From Nostoc sp. NMS9 (GTDB taxonomy: Bacteria > Cyanobacteriota > Cyanobacteriia > Cyanobacteriales > Nostocaceae): a DNA stretch of 64,000 nt. The notes under the pieces are model-generated. The model was given only the letters and a program-made list of their open reading frames with translations. It had not been told where the DNA came from and made no database searches. This document shows positions 60,808 through 64,000 of this stretch, piece by piece. A program made the translations under genes and the position numbers. Where the stretch lies: contig NZ_JABXKL010000101.1 of NCBI RefSeq assembly GCF_017114995.1, positions 58,455 to 122,454 of the forward strand. Direction: 5' to 3'. Positions within the stretch are counted from its first letter, which is position 1, and every line of letters starts with the position of its first letter.

Positions 60808-61260
60808 ATGGTACTAGTTCGTTACAACCCCTGGCAAGAATTGAACGCTTTAGAACGTCACATCAACGGCTTATTTGGAGATACCAGAGTGCCATCTGCA
60901 CGGCTTGAAAAAGGCTTTATCAGAGTACCGGCTGCTGAGTTGCACGAAACTGATGATGCGATTCATCTCAAGCTAGAACTGCCAGGACTGGAAGCTAAAG
61001 ACTTAGATATTCAAGTCACCGAAGACGCTGTTCACATTAGCGGTGAGCGCAAGTCTGAAACTAAAACCCAAGACAAGGGTATTACCAAGAGTGAATTTTA
61101 CTACGGCAAGTTCCAACGTGTAATTCCTCTATCCGCTAGGGTTCAAAATACCAATGTCACCGCAGATTATAAAGACGGGATCTTGAATTTGACACTGCCC
61201 AAGTCCGAGCAAGAAAAGAACAAAGTTGTCAAGGTTAATCTAGAGCAACCTGCTGCATAA
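60808..61260 (+). CDS. hspA: Small heat-shock protein (Hsp20/alpha-crystallin)
   Basis: The protein has 150 residues. The N-terminal NPWQELNALERHINGLF is typical. The alpha-crystallin domain (about 40-135) shows LPGLEAKDLDIQVTEDAVHISGERK and FYYGKFQRVIPLSARVQNTNVTADYKDGILNLTLPK. The C-terminal tail is NKVVKVNLEQ. An ATP-independent holdase that binds unfolding proteins under heat and protects thylakoid membranes. It has its own terminator 40 bases behind. Gene name by family. Confidence 0.93.
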   Translation: MVLVRYNPWQELNALERHINGLFGDTRVPSARLEKGFIRVPAAELHETDDAIHLKLELPGLEAKDLDIQVTEDAVHISGERKSETKTQDKGITKSEFYYGKFQRVIPLSARVQNTNVTADYKDGILNLTLPKSEQEKNKVVKVNLEQPAA

Positions 61261-61300
61261 GAGCGAAACTACTCACCTCCAATAATTGATTGAGATAGCT

Positions 61301-61333
61301 AAAAGCCCAGTTAGAGATGACTGGGTTTTTTTG
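61301..61333 (+). terminator. Terminator of hsp20
   Basis: CCCAGT and ACTGGG stem (61306-61325), extended by G-T and A-T pairs, followed by seven T residues. Confidence 0.85.
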
Positions 61334-61479
61334 TATGCGCTCTCTACTTTAAGGGGCTGTGACGATCCTACGGACGCTCGTACCTCGCTACCGCTTCGGT
61401 AACGCTATATCGGTGTCGCTCTCTTTTCCTCTAAGAATTGGAGCGATCGCTGTACTGTTAATGAATTTACATTAATTAC

Positions 61480-62766
61480 TCAAGAATCAATATCAATACA
61501 AATCACTGTAACGTATGGATTAATTACTGATTCAGGTACATCAATTGTTAATTCTCCTAACGGATTAGAATTGAGGATAGAATCAATAATTGCACAGCGA
61601 CTTGTGTAGGTTAGTGCTGTGCCGTCAGCAAGAACAAACACCGATTTTACTTGTTTGATTGGTATACCCCTAACTGATATTGTTTCGTAAGGTTTCATTA
61701 ATAGGTGTAAATAAATGCGATTGCCTCCGGCACGCGAAGCGCGAACGCCTTTACGAGTTGAGGGGCCATAAAATTGCCACGGTTCTAATCCTGGGGTTGT
61801 ATCAAGTATACTTTCAGAGTGGCTCCCCATCCAATCTGCTATATCTTTGAGACGCTCTAACTGCTCAGGAGGGATTTGTCCATTACCCATTGGACTAATA
61901 TTGAGCAAGAGGTTGCCTCCTTTGCCTGCTACTTCGCAAAGGGTATGAATCAATTGACGAGAGGATTTGAAGTTGCAATCATCTGAATTATATCCCCAAC
62001 TCTCGTTAATAGTCAGACAGGTTTCCCAAGGATGATCAGGTGGGTGAGGAGGAATAAACTGCTCAGGAGTTTCAAAGTCTCCACAATTTGGCAGACGATC
62101 ATTAATGAGAATATTCGGTTGTAAATCACGAATCATTTTCGCTAATTTTTGAGCCTGCCATTGCTCTGGAGTGCGTTCCCAACTTCCGTCAAACCAAATG
62201 ATGTCAATTTGACCATAGTTGGTCAATAATTCTCGTATCTGATTGAACATAAATTGGATATATCGCTCCCACTGTTGCGCTGTAGGTTGAGGTAGCTGGT
62301 CAAAGCGATAAGGTTTATCTGCTTCTGTAAAAGCTGGATAGTCTGGATGATGCCAGTCACTAAGCGAAAAATAAAGACCAATACGCAATCCTACAGAGCG
62401 CATCGCTTCGATATATTCACGTACAATATCTTTTTTATAAGGTGCAGATGCAATTGAAAAGTTTGATTCTTGCGTATGGAATAGGGCAAAACCATTATGA
62501 TGTTTGGCTGTTAATATGGCATATTTCATTCCTAGACTTTTTGCTAAATCTGCCCATTCTTGAGGATTGTATTGCTGTGGATTGAAAGTATTAGCTGTGT
62601 AGTGATATTTCTCAACTGGAATATCTTTGCAAAAAGGTAGGCTGAATACACCCCCAACTAACGGCCAAGATAACTCACATCCTTGTTGGGAACTATGTCC
62701 CCAATGAATAAACATCCCCAATCGAGCTGTATCAAACCAGTTATTCATCATGGTGAAATTTGGCAA
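61480..62766 (-). CDS. Alpha-L-fucosidase (GH29) with an in-frame repeat insertion
   Basis: The protein has 428 residues. It shows the GH29 sequence MMNNWFDTARLGMFIHWGHSSQQG, AILTAKHHNGFALF, GLYFSLSDWHHPDYP, and the nucleophile Asp of IIWFDGSWE. A short beta domain ends the protein. It removes terminal alpha-L-fucose from glycans. No signal peptide, so cytoplasmic. Residues about 337-349 (STRKGVRASRAGGNR) are encoded by a dispersed CGAACGCCTTTACG-type repeat, similar to the insertion in the aldo/keto reductase. They lie between the catalytic and C-terminal domains. Confidence 0.9.
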   Translation of the reverse strand: MPNFTMMNNWFDTARLGMFIHWGHSSQQGCELSWPLVGGVFSLPFCKDIPVEKYHYTANTFNPQQYNPQEWADLAKSLGMKYAILTAKHHNGFALFHTQESNFSIASAPYKKDIVREYIEAMRSVGLRIGLYFSLSDWHHPDYPAFTEADKPYRFDQLPQPTAQQWERYIQFMFNQIRELLTNYGQIDIIWFDGSWERTPEQWQAQKLAKMIRDLQPNILINDRLPNCGDFETPEQFIPPHPPDHPWETCLTINESWGYNSDDCNFKSSRQLIHTLCEVAGKGGNLLLNISPMGNGQIPPEQLERLKDIADWMGSHSESILDTTPGLEPWQFYGPSTRKGVRASRAGGNRIYLHLLMKPYETISVRGIPIKQVKSVFVLADGTALTYTSRCAIIDSILNSNPLGELTIDVPESVINPYVTVICIDIDS

Positions 62767-63143
62767 TAATTCTGCTTAATAAAGGAGAAATAGCTCCCTT
62801 TGCATATTAGTACATATACAGATTTTGGTTGTTATTATTTGTTGGCTGAGGTGAAAATGCGATTGCTATAAAGTGGGGCGTAGCTCATCGCCCCCTTTTC
62901 CCCAGAACTAGAGACAAGCCCTTGCTTGGCGTGGGCATAGTGTAGGGTGTTATGTAAAGATGTATGCCTCAAAGTTTGCCGTACCAATTGCACCAAACAT
63001 TAAGCTAGACAAAAAATTCACGAATGACACAAATGATGACATAGTTTGATAAACAGTGTCATCTTTAAAGCTAAGTAAATCCGTTGAATTGAGATCACAA
63101 CGTCTGTCTGGGAATTTTGCTATTATTTGCTACTTTAAAATAT
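62767..63143. other. Divergent region between the fucosidase and ABC transporter genes
   Basis: No gene is seen in the 377 bases. AATTC-rich with no clear palindrome. Confidence 0.4.
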
Positions 63144-64000
63144 ATGCAAATAATTGAAATTTCTCCATTCCAAGCATTTCGCCGGAGTGTAGCAACAGTG
63201 ATACAGGTAGTTCCAAAGGAGCTACGTTATGTAACAATTCTGACATTAATGGGTGGTGCAGGCCCAGCGATCGCCATTTGGCTCAACAAAACGATCATTG
63301 ATGAAATTACCCGCTTATTGAGTATAGGGACAACGCAGAATGCCATCGCCCTGATACTTTCGCAACCGTTGCTACTCTCCAGCATTGCAGGTTCACTGCT
63401 GGTGAATTTGGTCAGTGATGCGATCGCTAACATCAATGCCTTTGTATATAGTTCTCTGCGCGATCGCATTTTCGGCTTTGTTCAAGGACAAGTAATTGAA
63501 AAGGTTGCCACTTTTGAAGATATTGCCCTGTTTGAAACACCCGATTTGCTCAATTTGGTGCAGTTGACCGAAAAGGGAGTGCAACGACTTCCAGAGCTTT
63601 GTCTTAGGCTGGTGACAATGTTAGAGGGAATTTTTATCTTCATTCCAGCCATATTGCTTTCGATGTCCCTGGCTTGGTAGGTACCGCTAATTTTGTTTAG
63701 CTGCGTTACCTCGGTGATGTATGTGCAGATGAAATACCGTAAGCAAGCTTGGGGAGTAGAAAGAACTCAAGCGAGTGTTCTTCGGGAAATGAACTTATAC
63801 AAAACGGTTTTAACCGGGGAAACATACGCCAAAGAAATACGCTTGTTTAGCTTGCAACCCTTACTACTAGAACGCTGGCACGGACTTTACCGTACCATTT
63901 TTAGAGCAATGGAACAAATCCGCCGTCGGGGGACAACAGCGGTTAGGGACTTGCGAAAAAATAAAGTACCAGCCATTCGAGAATATTTAGGAAGCGCGGA
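63144..64000 (+). pseudogene. ABC transporter transmembrane subunit, with nonsense codon, runs off the window
   Basis: From ATG 63144 (MQIIEISPFQAFRRSVATVI) the protein has membrane helices of an ABC type I exporter (VTILTLMGGAGPAIAIWLNKTIIDEI, LLSSIAGSLLVNLVSDAIAN, AILLSMSLAW). TAG at 63678-63680 is in frame and the sequence goes on in the same frame (VPLILFSCVTSVMYVQMKYRKQAWG...GETYAKEIRLFSLQPLLLERW). The expected hydrophobic helix after RRRGTTAV is missing from about 63946, so a second break or an inserted element is likely. It has no C39 peptidase domain in the part seen. The nucleotide-binding domain lies outside. Confidence 0.75.

Overview
The window is chromosomal DNA of a filamentous, heterocyst-type cyanobacterium close to Nostoc/Anabaena. 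The reasons are the very frequent HIP1 octamer GCGATCGC, the photosynthesis genes (psaD, cpcT, an orange carotenoid protein, a Hli protein, two CP43-like chlorophyll antenna genes, one fused to PsaL), many cyanobacterium-specific small families (DUF928, DUF2605, DUF2973) and the heptamer tandem repeats and MITE-like palindromes usual in Nostoc intergenic DNA. The species cannot be named from this window.

Layout. 0-4 kb: end of a secreted hemagglutinin-like protein, a TPR-CHAT protease-like protein and a DUF928 protein. 4.2-16.0 kb: a genomic island in the 3' end of a tRNA-Cys(GCA) gene. The intact tRNA is at 15956-16026, a displaced 3' half lies 11.6 kb away at 4313-4358, and a damaged tyrosine integrase sits beside the tRNA. 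Its cargo is a type I restriction-modification system (hsdM frameshifted, hsdS, hsdR) with two ParDE-type toxin-antitoxin pairs inserted between hsdM and hsdS, a DUF6883/DUF4926 pair and a DUF433/DUF5615 pair whose toxin gene is broken by two MITEs. 16-25.5 kb: cpcT, a secreted TPR protein, a Uma2 protein, two more toxin-antitoxin pairs, a decayed NB-ARC/TPR gene, an aldo/keto reductase and an RRM RNA-binding protein.

25.9-36.8 kb: ilvA, a two-gene unit with a CxxC protein and a repeat-containing protein, then tonB divergent from exbB-exbD and a second exbD, both exb units preceded by AATGATAATT-like Fur-type sites. Next come an unusual 644-aa protein with a nuclease-like N-terminus, a Uma2 protein and a SnoaL-like secreted protein. 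37.4-44.3 kb: a divergent orange carotenoid protein opposite a Hli gene, then a histidine kinase, psaD and trpE. 45-54.7 kb: a glycogen-debranching-type enzyme, a toxin-antitoxin graveyard around an intact BrnT/BrnA pair, the CP43-like gene and CP43-PsaL fusion, and small conserved cyanobacterial genes. 55-64 kb: thrS, a secreted protein made of an 8-residue repeat, a methyltransferase, two genes with double-glycine-type leaders (one frameshifted), hsp20, an alpha-L-fucosidase and an ABC transporter gene with a nonsense codon running off the end.

Two themes stand out. First, decay: at least eight genes carry frameshifts, in-frame stops or repeat insertions, most of them defence or mobile genes. 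Second, short repeats insert into coding frames without breaking them: trpE, an aldo/keto reductase and a fucosidase each carry an in-frame repeat. The photosynthetic genes form stress-response groups (iron limitation: CP43-like/PsaL and TonB-Exb; high light: OCP and Hli).
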